This document shows, piece after piece, positions 1 to 7,696 of a stretch of 64,000 bases of DNA (position 1 is its first letter; the number at the start of each line of letters is the position of its first letter). Origin of the DNA: Clostridium sp. UBA701 (GTDB lineage Bacteria; Bacillota; Clostridia; Clostridiales; Clostridiaceae); assembly GCA_002298125.1 (NCBI GenBank), contig DBMJ01000022.1, positions 100,528 through 164,527 on the forward strand, read 5' to 3'. A model generated the notes under the pieces. It made no database searches, was not told where the DNA came from, and saw only the letters and a list, made by a program, of their open reading frames with translations. Position numbers and translations under genes: made by a program.

Positions 1-19
1 CCAGCTGAGCTATGCGCCC
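1..19 (-). tRNA. tRNA, 5' fragment cut by the window edge
   Basis: Read on the minus strand this is GGGCGCATAGCTCAGCTGG, the acceptor strand, bases 8-9 and the start of a D arm. The anticodon lies outside the window, so the amino acid cannot be read. The 5' end is six bases from the 3' CCA of tRNA-Glu, so both are probably cut from one transcript. Val is one guess from clostridial tRNA cluster order, but the sequence does not prove it. Confidence 0.75.
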
Positions 20-25
20 ACACCA

Positions 26-100
26 TGGTGACTCCTAGGGGAATCGAACCCCTGTTACCACCGTGAAAGGGTGGTGTCTTGACCGCTTGACCAAGGAGCC
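26..100 (-). tRNA. tRNA-Glu (anticodon TTC)
   Basis: The minus strand folds as a full cloverleaf. The acceptor GGCTCCT pairs with AGGAGTC, the anticodon stem CCACC/GGTGG encloses loop CTTTCAC with anticodon TTC, and the T loop is GGTTCGATTCC. The 3' CCA is encoded. It is the first gene of a tRNA transcript that continues off the left edge, driven by a consensus promoter about 45 bases upstream. Confidence 0.95.
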
Positions 101-141
101 AGGTAAAGTCTTCGCCGCATCTTCGCGACCCGACATAGAAT

Positions 142-170
142 ATGATACATAAAAATTAGTAAAGTGTCAA
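142..170 (-). promoter_or_regulatory. Sigma-A promoter of the tRNA cluster
   Basis: On the minus strand there is TTGACA (165-170), exactly 17 bases, then TATCAT (142-147). It reads into tRNA-Glu through a GC-rich leader of about 35 bases. The near-consensus boxes fit a strongly expressed stable-RNA gene. Confidence 0.85.
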
Positions 171-188
171 CTGATTTTTAATAAATAT

Positions 189-566
189 TTATGGATTGTA
201 CCTGGATAGTTCTACCAAAGCGCAGCCTTCTATGGCAATAATACTATTCTCCCTGCAAAAGCTCAATATTTCCTTGCTTTCTGCTCCAGGCTGAATTAGT
301 ATTTTATCTACTCCAAGCCTTGCTGCCTCCTGAACTATCCTTAGCCCCTGTATGGGATTTATGCATAAATCTAGAACCTCTGCCTTGTATTTGATGTCCT
401 CCAATTCCTTGGCCACTTTTCCACTGTTATCTCTTGGATTCAAACCTTCTGCATTAAATCCGTTGTCTTTTAGCTCCTCCAATATCCTGTGAGCATACTT
501 TTGCGGCGATAGCACATCCCCTGCTACCACCCAATTCTTGTATTTTAATAATTCACTAGCCTCCAT
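189..566 (-). CDS. CoA-binding domain protein
   Basis: The 125-residue protein is a single small Rossmann domain of the CoA_binding_2 type, related to the nucleotide-binding part of the succinyl-CoA synthetase alpha subunit. Visible features are an N-terminal beta strand (NWVVAGD), the middle stretch EGLNPR, a CINP turn and the late strand VDKILIQPGAES. The family is cytosolic, and its members' substrates are mostly unknown. The start is an ATG eight bases after AAAGGAGG. It lies 12 bases after the unknown gene 579-1172 on the same strand, so the two are probably co-transcribed. The domain call is firm; the biological role is not. Confidence 0.8.
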   Translation of the reverse strand: MEASELLKYKNWVVAGDVLSPQKYAHRILEELKDNGFNAEGLNPRDNSGKVAKELEDIKYKAEVLDLCINPIQGLRIVQEAARLGVDKILIQPGAESKEILSFCRENSIIAIEGCALVELSRYNP

Positions 567-578
567 AAAATACCTCCT

Positions 579-1172
579 TTATCCTTCTTGAAGTAGTTTA
601 CCCTCTCTTTCACCTGTGCCTACAGAGTTAAATAACAGGCTGTGAGCAGCTTTTTTATAAACCTCTATAAGCTTTTCAATATCTTGAAGCTGACTTTCAA
701 GAGCCTTGATATTGTGAGAGCTTAAGTCTAGAAATTCTCCTGCTGAAGGCTCCAAAATGGTAATATCAAAGGTGTTTCCAAAATTTCTTCCTATGATTAT
801 TGCCTCTAGAGGAGTTTTAGCATTCACCAGCATAAGAAGCTTTTTTTCCCAGATGCCCTTTCTAACCACTCTAAATTCATCCTTGAGTAAAAGCAGCTCC
901 TTCATCTCTACTCCTAGCTCATCCTTTATTGCCTCTAATAAGGCAGTGTAAAAAACCACCTTTACACCTCTATTTAATTTTATCTTAAGCAGATCTCTAT
1001 GGTTAATTAGTAACTTATCCTCATTATTTTCCGGTAAAATCTCCACCTGAGATAGGTCAAAGGAAATCCTTTCATCTTCAGCTTGAAGAAGCACCTTATC
1101 ATAATTCATCTTTACTACAGGAAGCTCCATATTGTACCAGGGAAACTCTCTGCACAAAACCTTTGCCTTCAT
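579..1172 (-). CDS. Conserved-looking protein of unknown function
   Basis: I do not recognise this 197-residue protein. It has no signal peptide and no membrane segment. It is rich in Lys, Glu and Leu, with a mixed alpha/beta N-terminal half and a predicted helical C-terminal third (about residues 150-180, ESQLQDIEKLIEVYKKAAHSLL) that could form a coiled coil. It starts at an ATG facing away from the flavoprotein gene at 1389 and is followed after 12 bases by the CoA-binding protein, so it is probably the first gene of a two-gene operon. Codon use matches the neighbours, which supports real coding. Confidence 0.7.
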   Translation of the reverse strand: MKAKVLCREFPWYNMELPVVKMNYDKVLLQAEDERISFDLSQVEILPENNEDKLLINHRDLLKIKLNRGVKVVFYTALLEAIKDELGVEMKELLLLKDEFRVVRKGIWEKKLLMLVNAKTPLEAIIIGRNFGNTFDITILEPSAGEFLDLSSHNIKALESQLQDIEKLIEVYKKAAHSLLFNSVGTGEREGKLLQEG

Positions 1173-1388
1173 AGTTATTCCCTTCCAATCTATAATCTTA
1201 TTCCCTTTATAAGCATTTAATTGCCGTGCTTATTTCAGGTTCATAATATTATAGCAAGGAGGAGTCTTATTATCAAAGGTGACTTTAATCCATGAATAGT
1301 ATAATGAATATAATCTGTTATTATATTCAAAATCCCCTCTTTAGGTTACAATAAAAATATAGTGAAGCTTAAAAGGAGTGAACACATT

Positions 1389-2618
1389 ATGTATCATCAG
1401 GTGCTTATCTTAGGTGCTGGGGCCTCAGGTCTTATGGCCTCCCTTTTGCTAAAGGACTTCGGAATAGATGTAGCCCTAATTGAGGGTGGAGACAGGGTCG
1501 GAAAAAAGCTTTTATCCACGGGTAATGGTAGATGTAATATTTCAAATAAAAATATCCTTAAGGAAAGATATCATAGCAGTAATCCAGAATTTTTTAATGC
1601 AGCCTTAGCCCGTTTTACTCCTGAGGATACAGTGGGCTTTTTCTACAGTCTTGGTCTTCCTATTATTACCCTAGAAGAGGGAAAGATGTATCCCCGCTCT
1701 CTGCAGGCCTCCTCTGTACTTGATCTTTTCCGCTTGAGCTTGGAGGAGAAGAGCATCCCCCTATATACAAACTGCAAGGTAAATAAAGTAGAAAAGTCTA
1801 AAGGGGGCTTTACCTTATATGCGGGAGATGAAAGCTTCAGCTGCAAAACCTTACTTCTTTCAACCGGAGGAAAAGCTGCCCCAGCTACAGGCTCTGACGG
1901 CTCCGGTTATAGTCTTATAAGAGCCCTAGGTCATAGTATTATATCCCCCATACCCTCACTGGTTCAGTTAAAGCTTGACTACCCTAATATCAAGGCCCTG
2001 TCAGGCATAAAATTTGATGGAATTGTATCTGCTATCTGTGACCATGAGGTTATTAGAAAAGAGATGGGAGAAATATTGTTCACAGACTATGGCATTTCTG
2101 GACCTCCTGTGCTTCAACTAAGTGGAGAAATATCTAAATGTCTGCATAGGAATAAGGCTCCCTATATTGAAGTGGATATGTTCTATGATAAATCTGTAGA
2201 TACCCTTAAGGAATTTCTAGAAGGACATTTCTCTCTGTTTGGTCATAGAAGTGTAATAGATTCCTTAATAGGTATAATAAATAAAAAGCTTATACCCACT
2301 CTTTTGAAGGAGGCGGGTATAACAAATCTTCATAAGCCCTGTGGTGATTTGAGCTGGAGAGAAAAAGAAAGACTCTACTCTCTGCTAAAGGCTTGGTCTT
2401 TTAAGGTAGCTGATACCAATTCATTTTCAAATGCCCAGGTCACAGCTGGAGGAGTAGATACCAGGGAAGTAAATGAAGAAACCCTGGAGTCTTTAATAGT
2501 GCCCAACCTATACTTTGCAGGTGAGGTGCTAGACGTGGATGGCGACTGCGGCGGCTTTAATCTGCAGTGGTGCTGGAGCTCTGCCTACGCAGCTGCAAAA
2601 GCAATAGCTTGTAAATAA
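1389..2618 (+). CDS. NAD(P)/FAD-dependent oxidoreductase, HI0933/YhiN family
   Basis: A flavoprotein of about 409 residues. The N-terminal dinucleotide-binding motif GAGASGLMA sits near residue 10, followed by the family signature GKKLLSTGNGRCNISN near residue 40. The C-terminal FAD contact stretch is NLYFAGEVLDVDGDCGGFNL. The family is widespread (HI0933, YhiN, YtfP) but its substrate is not established. The ATG at 1389 is preferred because AAAAGGAG precedes it by ten bases; an in-frame GTG at 1362 lies upstream of that ribosome site and has none of its own. The gene stands alone and ends in a bidirectional terminator shared with the thioesterase gene. Confidence 0.88.
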   Translation: MYHQVLILGAGASGLMASLLLKDFGIDVALIEGGDRVGKKLLSTGNGRCNISNKNILKERYHSSNPEFFNAALARFTPEDTVGFFYSLGLPIITLEEGKMYPRSLQASSVLDLFRLSLEEKSIPLYTNCKVNKVEKSKGGFTLYAGDESFSCKTLLLSTGGKAAPATGSDGSGYSLIRALGHSIISPIPSLVQLKLDYPNIKALSGIKFDGIVSAICDHEVIRKEMGEILFTDYGISGPPVLQLSGEISKCLHRNKAPYIEVDMFYDKSVDTLKEFLEGHFSLFGHRSVIDSLIGIINKKLIPTLLKEAGITNLHKPCGDLSWREKERLYSLLKAWSFKVADTNSFSNAQVTAGGVDTREVNEETLESLIVPNLYFAGEVLDVDGDCGGFNLQWCWSSAYAAAKAIACK

Positions 2619-2640
2619 GGGGCATGTCCCCTTATTTTTT
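2614..2640. terminator. Bidirectional intrinsic terminator
   Basis: A nine-base-pair perfect stem (AATAAGGGG with CCCCTTATT) closes a five-base loop. A T run follows on the plus strand, and an A run before the stem serves the minus strand. It overlaps the stop codon of the flavoprotein gene and abuts the stop of the convergent thioesterase gene. Confidence 0.85.
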
Positions 2641-3378
2641 CATCCAGGTTGTCTTTGCTAAGGTGAGCTGTCTACCCTCTTTATCCACAATTTTATGATG
2701 ACAAACTACATAGTTATCCACATGCTCCACCTCTGTTTGTGCACATATGGTTTCCCCATAGTAGGTCTCCTTCTCATAGGTAACTATAAGCTCCTCTAAA
2801 TCATATTCTAAGGCTATGTTAACAGGAACGGATTCAATGGCCCAGGATATGTATTTTACGTTATTTACATGCTCATTGGTGTCAATGTCACTATACCTTA
2901 TGGTAAAGCTCTTTTCGCTATCTATCTTCCCTGGAGGCTTAAGCTTTATATTTTCAAACCTCTCACATTCCTTCTCGGAAATATTGTAAGCCTTATACAT
3001 GTCCTCTCCAATTCTAACAGGACGGCGTTTATTTACATCAATCAAAAACCAGGAGGATTTACCCTCCACCATAAGCTCACCAGCTTCATTTTCAATCCAA
3101 TTTTTTCTATAGGCATAAAATTTATTAAAGGAATGAGCTTTAGTGTAAGCAGTGACCTCCTCCTCATAGGTGGGATACTTATGTATTTTTATCTGCCACT
3201 GATAAAGCACCCAAGCAACATTGTTATCCCTTAAATAATCTATTCCAACCCCTTTACTTTCTGTCTGTACCATACATACGTCCATAAGATAGTTTATGAT
3301 GCTAGAGACTAACGCTCTCTTTTTTACATCTATCTCATAGTAATGAACTCTGTATTTTTTCCCTGTTATTGCAGCCAT
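2632..3378 (-). CDS. Acyl-ACP thioesterase
   Basis: The 248-residue protein is a double hot-dog thioesterase of the FatA/FatB-like family, which releases free fatty acids from acyl-ACP in the cytosol. The N-terminal hot dog starts with YRVHYYEIDVKKRA, and WLIDVNKRRPVRI-type sequence (here WFLIDVNKRRPVRIG) ends its sheet. The second hot dog starts at YSDIDTNEHVNNVKYISW, whose Asp/Asn/His cluster matches the catalytic region of the family. The length is normal for bacterial members. It is transcribed alone, convergent with the HI0933-type flavoprotein. The family call is secure; chain-length preference cannot be read. Confidence 0.9.
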   Translation of the reverse strand: MAAITGKKYRVHYYEIDVKKRALVSSIINYLMDVCMVQTESKGVGIDYLRDNNVAWVLYQWQIKIHKYPTYEEEVTAYTKAHSFNKFYAYRKNWIENEAGELMVEGKSSWFLIDVNKRRPVRIGEDMYKAYNISEKECERFENIKLKPPGKIDSEKSFTIRYSDIDTNEHVNNVKYISWAIESVPVNIALEYDLEELIVTYEKETYYGETICAQTEVEHVDNYVVCHHKIVDKEGRQLTLAKTTWMKK

Positions 3379-3500
3379 CTGTCCTTCCCCCTTAAGAATA
3401 TGGTAATTTAAAGCATAAGTATTTTTTCATATACGTATTTATTATATCAAACAACTATGTATAAATTGTGTATATAAGCCAAACAATTTTAATCGGCTTA

Positions 3501-3529
3501 TTTACATTCTGTGAAATATATGGTAATAT
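3501..3529 (+). promoter_or_regulatory. Promoter of the acetyltransferase/ABC exporter operon
   Basis: TTTACA (3501-3506), 17 bases, then TAATAT (3524-3529). The predicted start near 3536 lies about 146 bases before the first start codon, leaving room for the structured leader that follows. Confidence 0.7.
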
Positions 3530-3535
3530 CAATAG

Positions 3536-3681
3536 AACAAGGTTTTGTGTATCTATGTTAGTGAGTGCACCTAAGGCTTAGGCTGAGCGGTGCAGGGTGT
3601 TATTCCTACACGCAGTTAGCGCTGCGGAGTCACTTTTATGTGACTTCGCGGCGTTTTATTTTTTTGAAGGAGGTTGATTTT
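3536..3681 (+). promoter_or_regulatory. Structured 5' leader, candidate attenuator of unknown class
   Basis: The leader begins with a hairpin whose base is TGCACC (3566-3571) paired with GGTGCA (3589-3594) and ends in a strong intrinsic terminator (3620-3665). A smaller hairpin, CGCAG (3611-3615) with CTGCG (3622-3626), uses bases of the terminator's 5' arm, so the two cannot coexist. An eight-codon ORF (ATG at 3555, stop ending 3581) is also present but has a poor ribosome site. The layout suggests regulated termination ahead of a possible exporter operon. I could not match it to any riboswitch consensus I know, and it lacks the T-box sequence. Confidence 0.5.
3620..3665 (+). terminator. Intrinsic terminator inside the leader
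   Basis: A 14-base-pair stem with only two G-T wobbles (3620-3633 with 3640-3653) closes the loop TTTTAT and is followed by TTTTATTTTTTT. It lies directly before the ribosome site AAGGAGG at 3667, so it must be bypassed for the operon to be expressed. Confidence 0.85.
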
Positions 3682-4503
3682 ATGTTAAGGCAACTGTGTA
3701 ACAAGGACAAGGAAATAGTGATGGAGTACTTAGTGAGAAATCAAATGGAATGTACCTTTCTAATCGGCAATGTTAAATTTTATGGATTAGAAAATGATCA
3801 TAATCAAAGAAGATGCGCAGACTATTTTGGCTATTTTGAGGAGGGCAGTCTAAGAGGAGTCTTACCCTTTTACAATTTGGGAAGCTGTATCCCTCACTAT
3901 GAGGTAGATGAAGCTATCCATGCCTTTGTACCCTTGCTCTGTGAGAGGAGCTTTGACTATTTTCTTGGTATGAAAAAAATAGTAGAGCCCTTGTATGAAC
4001 TTATAAAGGATAAAAAGGTCACTCTAAATTATTCCAGTGACAGCTACTATGTAAACAATAACTTTAAGCCCTTTAAGCTTAAGAATATTAATTTTGAGGA
4101 CAGTATGCCCCTTACAAAGGAAAAGGTAGATTTTTTCATAAGGGCTAACCTTGAGGGCTTTGGCAGAAATAACTCCTATGAGGAGGCAGAGAAAAGCTTG
4201 TATTCTAGAACTCCTGAGGAGCTGTTTATCTTTGGCAGAGTAGGTGACAGCTTTGTGGCTCAAGGGAATATACAAACGACTACAGAATATGTGTGCCAAA
4301 TTGGGGCTGTTTTTACAGCTCCTGAGGAAAGAGGACATGGTTACTGTAAGGCAGTGGTTTCAGAAATATGTGAAAGAATATTGTCCTTTGGTAAAACTCC
4401 TACTTTGATAGTTAGAAAAGATAATATTCCTGCAGTTAAGGCCTATAAGTCCTTGGGTTTTTCAGCCTACGACGATTATTTAATAATTCATTTTGCAGTA
4501 TGA
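3682..4503 (+). CDS. GNAT-family N-acetyltransferase
   Basis: A 273-residue acetyltransferase. The C-terminal third carries the GNAT fold: QIGAVFTAPEERGHGYCKAVVSEIC is the acetyl-CoA loop (R/Q-x-x-G-x-G/A variant) and VRKDNIPAVKAYKSLGFSAYDDY is the last helix-strand pair. The N-terminal half looks like a divergent second GNAT-like domain. The start is the ATG at 3682, eight bases after AAGGAGG; the frame is open further upstream, but that part is the leader terminator. It is the first gene before a three-gene ABC exporter. That context suggests small-molecule modification or resistance, but the substrate is unknown. Confidence 0.85.
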   Translation: MLRQLCNKDKEIVMEYLVRNQMECTFLIGNVKFYGLENDHNQRRCADYFGYFEEGSLRGVLPFYNLGSCIPHYEVDEAIHAFVPLLCERSFDYFLGMKKIVEPLYELIKDKKVTLNYSSDSYYVNNNFKPFKLKNINFEDSMPLTKEKVDFFIRANLEGFGRNNSYEEAEKSLYSRTPEELFIFGRVGDSFVAQGNIQTTTEYVCQIGAVFTAPEERGHGYCKAVVSEICERILSFGKTPTLIVRKDNIPAVKAYKSLGFSAYDDYLIIHFAV

Positions 4504-4521
4504 TGTAAAGGATGTGTTACC

Positions 4522-5484
4522 ATGAACAACATTATAGAAGTGCATAATTTGAGGAAGGAATTTACCCTTTATAAAAAAGAGGGCTTCCTTAAAAGACAGA
4601 GCTCTGTGGTAGAGGCGGTAAAGGACGTGTCCTTTAGTGTAGCGGAGGGTGAGATACTGGCCTTTATAGGTCCAAATGGTGCAGGAAAATCCACCACCAT
4701 AAAGATGATGACAGGAATCTTAAAGCCTACCTCTGGTGAAATTTCAGTGAAGGGCTTAAGCCCTGAAAAGGATAGAAAAAAGCTTGCCTATGAGATAGGC
4801 ACAGTATTTGGTCAGAAGTCACAGCTTTGGTTTCATCTTCCCCCTATGGACAGCTTTCAGCTCTTGGGAAGCATATATGATATCCCTAAGGCTGTGCTGG
4901 AAAAAAGGATAAGCTACCTTTCCTCCATTATGGAAATTGAGGAGCTTTTAAATGTACCTGTAAGAAAGCTATCCTTGGGGCAGAGGATAAAATGTGAAAT
5001 AGCAGCCTCTCTGCTTCACAGCCCTAAGATAATCTTCCTTGATGAGCCCACCATAGGCCTTGACGTAATAGCTAAGAAAAATTTGCGCAGTCTAATAAAG
5101 CGCATAAATGAGGAGGAGGGCACCACTATATTTCTTACCTCTCATGATATGGGGGATATAGAAAAGCTCTGTAAGAGGATGATAATTATTAACTGTGGAA
5201 GCATTCTTATGGATGAGAAGGTAAAGAGCTTAAAATACAACTACGACAACAAGAAAATTGTGTCTTTAAGATATGAAAATCCAATGGAACTAGACCTTTC
5301 CCTTAAGGGAATAGAGGTAATATCAAAAGCCCCTATGGCAGCAAAGATTCAAGTGGATACAAATATAGTACCCATGGAAAAGGTGCTCACTGATCTCTTT
5401 TCCTTAGGCTCTATTGAAGATATCAGTATAGCCTCACGTCCACTTGAGGATATTATCGGTGAAATATACAGCATGGAAAGCTAG
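4522..5484 (+). CDS. ABC-2 type exporter, ATP-binding subunit
   Basis: The 320-residue nucleotide-binding subunit has Walker A GPNGAGKST near residue 55, signature LSLGQRIKCEIA near 152 and Walker B IIFLDEPTIGLD near 172, followed by the switch His in LTSHD. A C-terminal extension of about 80 residues after the core is typical of the COG4586 group. That group pairs with COG4587 and COG3694 membrane subunits, and the next two genes fit those groups. The ribosome site is AAAGGATG. Gaps of 18 and 12 bases to its neighbours indicate one operon. The cargo is not known; drug or lipid-like export is only an inference from the family. Confidence 0.9.
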   Translation: MNNIIEVHNLRKEFTLYKKEGFLKRQSSVVEAVKDVSFSVAEGEILAFIGPNGAGKSTTIKMMTGILKPTSGEISVKGLSPEKDRKKLAYEIGTVFGQKSQLWFHLPPMDSFQLLGSIYDIPKAVLEKRISYLSSIMEIEELLNVPVRKLSLGQRIKCEIAASLLHSPKIIFLDEPTIGLDVIAKKNLRSLIKRINEEEGTTIFLTSHDMGDIEKLCKRMIIINCGSILMDEKVKSLKYNYDNKKIVSLRYENPMELDLSLKGIEVISKAPMAAKIQVDTNIVPMEKVLTDLFSLGSIEDISIASRPLEDIIGEIYSMES

Positions 5485-5496
5485 GAGGTGCTAAAA

Positions 5497-6279
5497 TTGG
5501 GGAAATATTTTACTATTTTTAAAGTCAGTATGAAAAACAGCACTACCTATCTTCGAGATTTTGTGCTTGGCAATAGCTTTATTGTGATTATTATAATCAT
5601 CTTCGTCCTGCTTTGGAAGAACCTTTACTCTCAACAGGTAAACCCAGGCTTCACCTATGAGGAGCTCATTTGGTATCTTATTATAAATCAAATAGTATTT
5701 TCCAACAACATGGAGCTATTTAGAAAAATTGAAAATGAGATTAAAAGCGGCAGCATTGCCTATCATTTAAATAAGCCTTACAGCTATCCTGCCTTTGTAC
5801 TCTTTGATGCCCTGGGAAAAAATCTGCTGGGCTTTGTAATAAACCTGTGCTTTGGCTTTGCGATAGGCATGATAACCGTAGGACCCTTGCCAGTATTTAA
5901 GCTGCATACTCTGCCCTTTATGCTCATTATGATGCTGCTGGGTATGGTATTAAATCTCCTCATATATATCCTCCTCTCCCTTACCTCCTTTTGGTTCGAG
6001 GAGAATAAGCCCTTTGTGTGGATTTACAGGCAGATAGTGTTTTCCTTTGGCGGCTTTTTACTGCCCATTACTCTATTTCCTTCTATCTTATATAAAATAA
6101 CACTTCATATGCCCTGGAGCTATATCGCCTTTCACACCTCAAAGAGCTGTGTTAAGTTCACCTACAGTGCTTTCTTTACCACTGCAGGTGTGGAAATATT
6201 TTATATACTGTTTTTTTCAGTGGTGGTAGCACTAGTTTATAGAAAGGGGGCCACGAGATTAAATGTTAATGGAGGTTAA
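5497..6279 (+). CDS. ABC-2 type exporter, membrane subunit 1
   Basis: A 260-residue integral membrane protein with about six hydrophobic helices, beginning with FVLGNSFIVIIIIIFVLLW and ending with VEIFYILFFSVVVALVY. The pattern fits the ABC-2 permease group COG4587. I place the start at the TTG at 5497, eight bases after AGGAGG. The in-frame GTG at 5488 lies within the ribosome site itself and is unlikely. The 3' end overlaps the next permease gene by 17 bases, which fits translational coupling. With the ATPase at 4522 and the second permease it should form a heteromeric exporter. Confidence 0.85.
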   Translation: MGKYFTIFKVSMKNSTTYLRDFVLGNSFIVIIIIIFVLLWKNLYSQQVNPGFTYEELIWYLIINQIVFSNNMELFRKIENEIKSGSIAYHLNKPYSYPAFVLFDALGKNLLGFVINLCFGFAIGMITVGPLPVFKLHTLPFMLIMMLLGMVLNLLIYILLSLTSFWFEENKPFVWIYRQIVFSFGGFLLPITLFPSILYKITLHMPWSYIAFHTSKSCVKFTYSAFFTTAGVEIFYILFFSVVVALVYRKGATRLNVNGG

Positions 6280-7060
6280 AAAGCATATAAAATTGTTGTC
6301 AAAGTATTTTTTATTTAATCTAAAATGTAGCTTAGAGTATAGAGTGAGCTTTATTACTCAGATAATAGGCATGGTAATTAACAACTCCTCCTTTCTCTTC
6401 TTTTGGTGGGTAATATATTCTAAGGTATCCTCCATAAAGGGCTACACCTTTTCAGATGTAATGGTGCTTTGGGGTCTAGCCGCCTCTACCTTTGGTTTTG
6501 CCTATATACTCTTTGGAAATGTAAATAATATTTCCGAGGTAATAACCTCAGGCTCCTTAGATAGCTTCCTGCTGCAGCCTAAGGATGTAATAATAAATGC
6601 CTGCGGCTCAAAAACAGAGGTTTCAGCCTGGGGAGATCTTCTGTATGGGATTATTCTCCTTATACTTTCGGGAAATATATCCTTTTATAAGGCAGCTATG
6701 TTTTTACTCTTTACCATAACAGGAGGAATAATTTTCTTCTCCTCCATATTACTTGTAAACTCCCTAGCTCTTTATATTGGGAATATAGAGGGAACAAAGC
6801 GAATCTATAGCTCCTTTTTCCTAAGCCTTTCCACCTATCCAGACAGTATATTCCCAAAGCTTATGCAGATTGTATTTTTTAGCATATTACCTGTAGGCTT
6901 TCTTGTTTATCTGCCTGTAAAGGTAATGAGAAGCTTCAACCTCTATATGCTTGTTGCTGTATTGCTTTTTACCGCAGCATATCTAGCCCTAGCCTATTTT
7001 GTGTTTTACAGAGGACTTCGCCGCTATGAATCTGGAAATCTGTTAGATAGTAAGCTATAA
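6263..7060 (+). CDS. ABC-2 type exporter, membrane subunit 2
   Basis: A membrane protein of 265 residues with about six transmembrane helices, of the ABC2_membrane_6 (DUF990, COG3694) type. The recognisable part is the run from FSDVMVLWGLAASTFGFAY to GSLDSFLLQPKDVIINA. The first ATG (6263) is 12 bases after AAAGGGGG; a second in-frame ATG at 6269 is an alternative start. It overlaps the preceding permease gene, and no terminator separates it from the next gene 45 bases on. It is the third component of the exporter formed with the genes at 4522 and 5497. Confidence 0.87.
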   Translation: MLMEVKKHIKLLSKYFLFNLKCSLEYRVSFITQIIGMVINNSSFLFFWWVIYSKVSSIKGYTFSDVMVLWGLAASTFGFAYILFGNVNNISEVITSGSLDSFLLQPKDVIINACGSKTEVSAWGDLLYGIILLILSGNISFYKAAMFLLFTITGGIIFFSSILLVNSLALYIGNIEGTKRIYSSFFLSLSTYPDSIFPKLMQIVFFSILPVGFLVYLPVKVMRSFNLYMLVAVLLFTAAYLALAYFVFYRGLRRYESGNLLDSKL

Positions 7061-7105
7061 TTGATATACATTTGTAATAACTTTTTTGAGAAAAGGTGAT
7101 AGAAT

Positions 7106-7696
7106 ATGAATTACAGAAATGTAGAATTCAATTATCAAGGTACTAGCTACAGTATAGAACTGAAGTATGACTTATTTAAATATGCTGATCTAGTGGTAGA
7201 TTCACCAAAGGTTAGAAAGTGGTGTCAGGATGGTTGTCCAAATTATAACAATAACGGAGGCTGTCCACCTTTTTCTCCTACTGCAGAGGAGCTGCTGCTT
7301 CATAAGGATTTTATCCTGCTTACTGCCAAGGTTAGCACTGATAAAATTCCAGGAGAGCCTATGGAAAAGAGCAAATTTATAGAGGGGCTTTTGTGCTCCT
7401 ATATGGATGGGCTTGGATATAAAATAAAGGAGGTCTATGCTGTAGACTTTCTAAATCCGGGTCACTGCAGAGGCTGTGAGGAATGTACCATAGAAAACGG
7501 GTGTAAAAACCAAGACAGAAGAGTATATTCCATTACTGGACTTGGAATACTTCTAGGAGAGACTATAGAGAGGCTTTTTAAGGATAAGCTTCAATGGTTT
7601 ACTGTGGACAGCGCACCTCCCTATGTTATTAAAATAATGGCTTTTTTGCCAAACGGTCAAAATAGAACTATATTGGAGGCCTTAAAGCATGTATAA
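7106..7696 (+). CDS. DUF2284 Cys-rich putative metal-binding protein
   Basis: The 196-residue soluble protein has the DUF2284 pattern of clustered cysteines. One group is CQDGCPNYNNNGGCPPFSP near residue 40, and a second is HCRGCEECTIENGC near residue 125. Such spacing suggests binding of metal or an Fe-S cluster, as proposed for the family; no reaction is known. The start is an ATG after AAAAGGTGA. Its last eight bases overlap the deacetylase gene, so the two are translationally coupled. It may be the fifth gene of the operon starting at 3682. Confidence 0.82.
   Translation: MNYRNVEFNYQGTSYSIELKYDLFKYADLVVDSPKVRKWCQDGCPNYNNNGGCPPFSPTAEELLLHKDFILLTAKVSTDKIPGEPMEKSKFIEGLLCSYMDGLGYKIKEVYAVDFLNPGHCRGCEECTIENGCKNQDRRVYSITGLGILLGETIERLFKDKLQWFTVDSAPPYVIKIMAFLPNGQNRTILEALKHV

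Noticed and set aside
1362..1388. Upstream GTG start for the HI0933-type flavoprotein
   Set aside because: The ribosome site AAAAGGAG lies between this GTG and the ATG at 1389, and the FAD motif begins just after that ATG.
2869..3234. 121-codon ORF opposite the thioesterase gene
   Set aside because: It lies wholly antisense to a well-supported gene and has no recognisable domain or ribosome site.
3536..3681. Leader considered as a T-box or known riboswitch
   Set aside because: It has no GGTGG T-box sequence and I could not fit it to purine, TPP, SAM, FMN, cobalamin, fluoride, guanidine-I or c-di-GMP consensus features. It is kept as unclassified.
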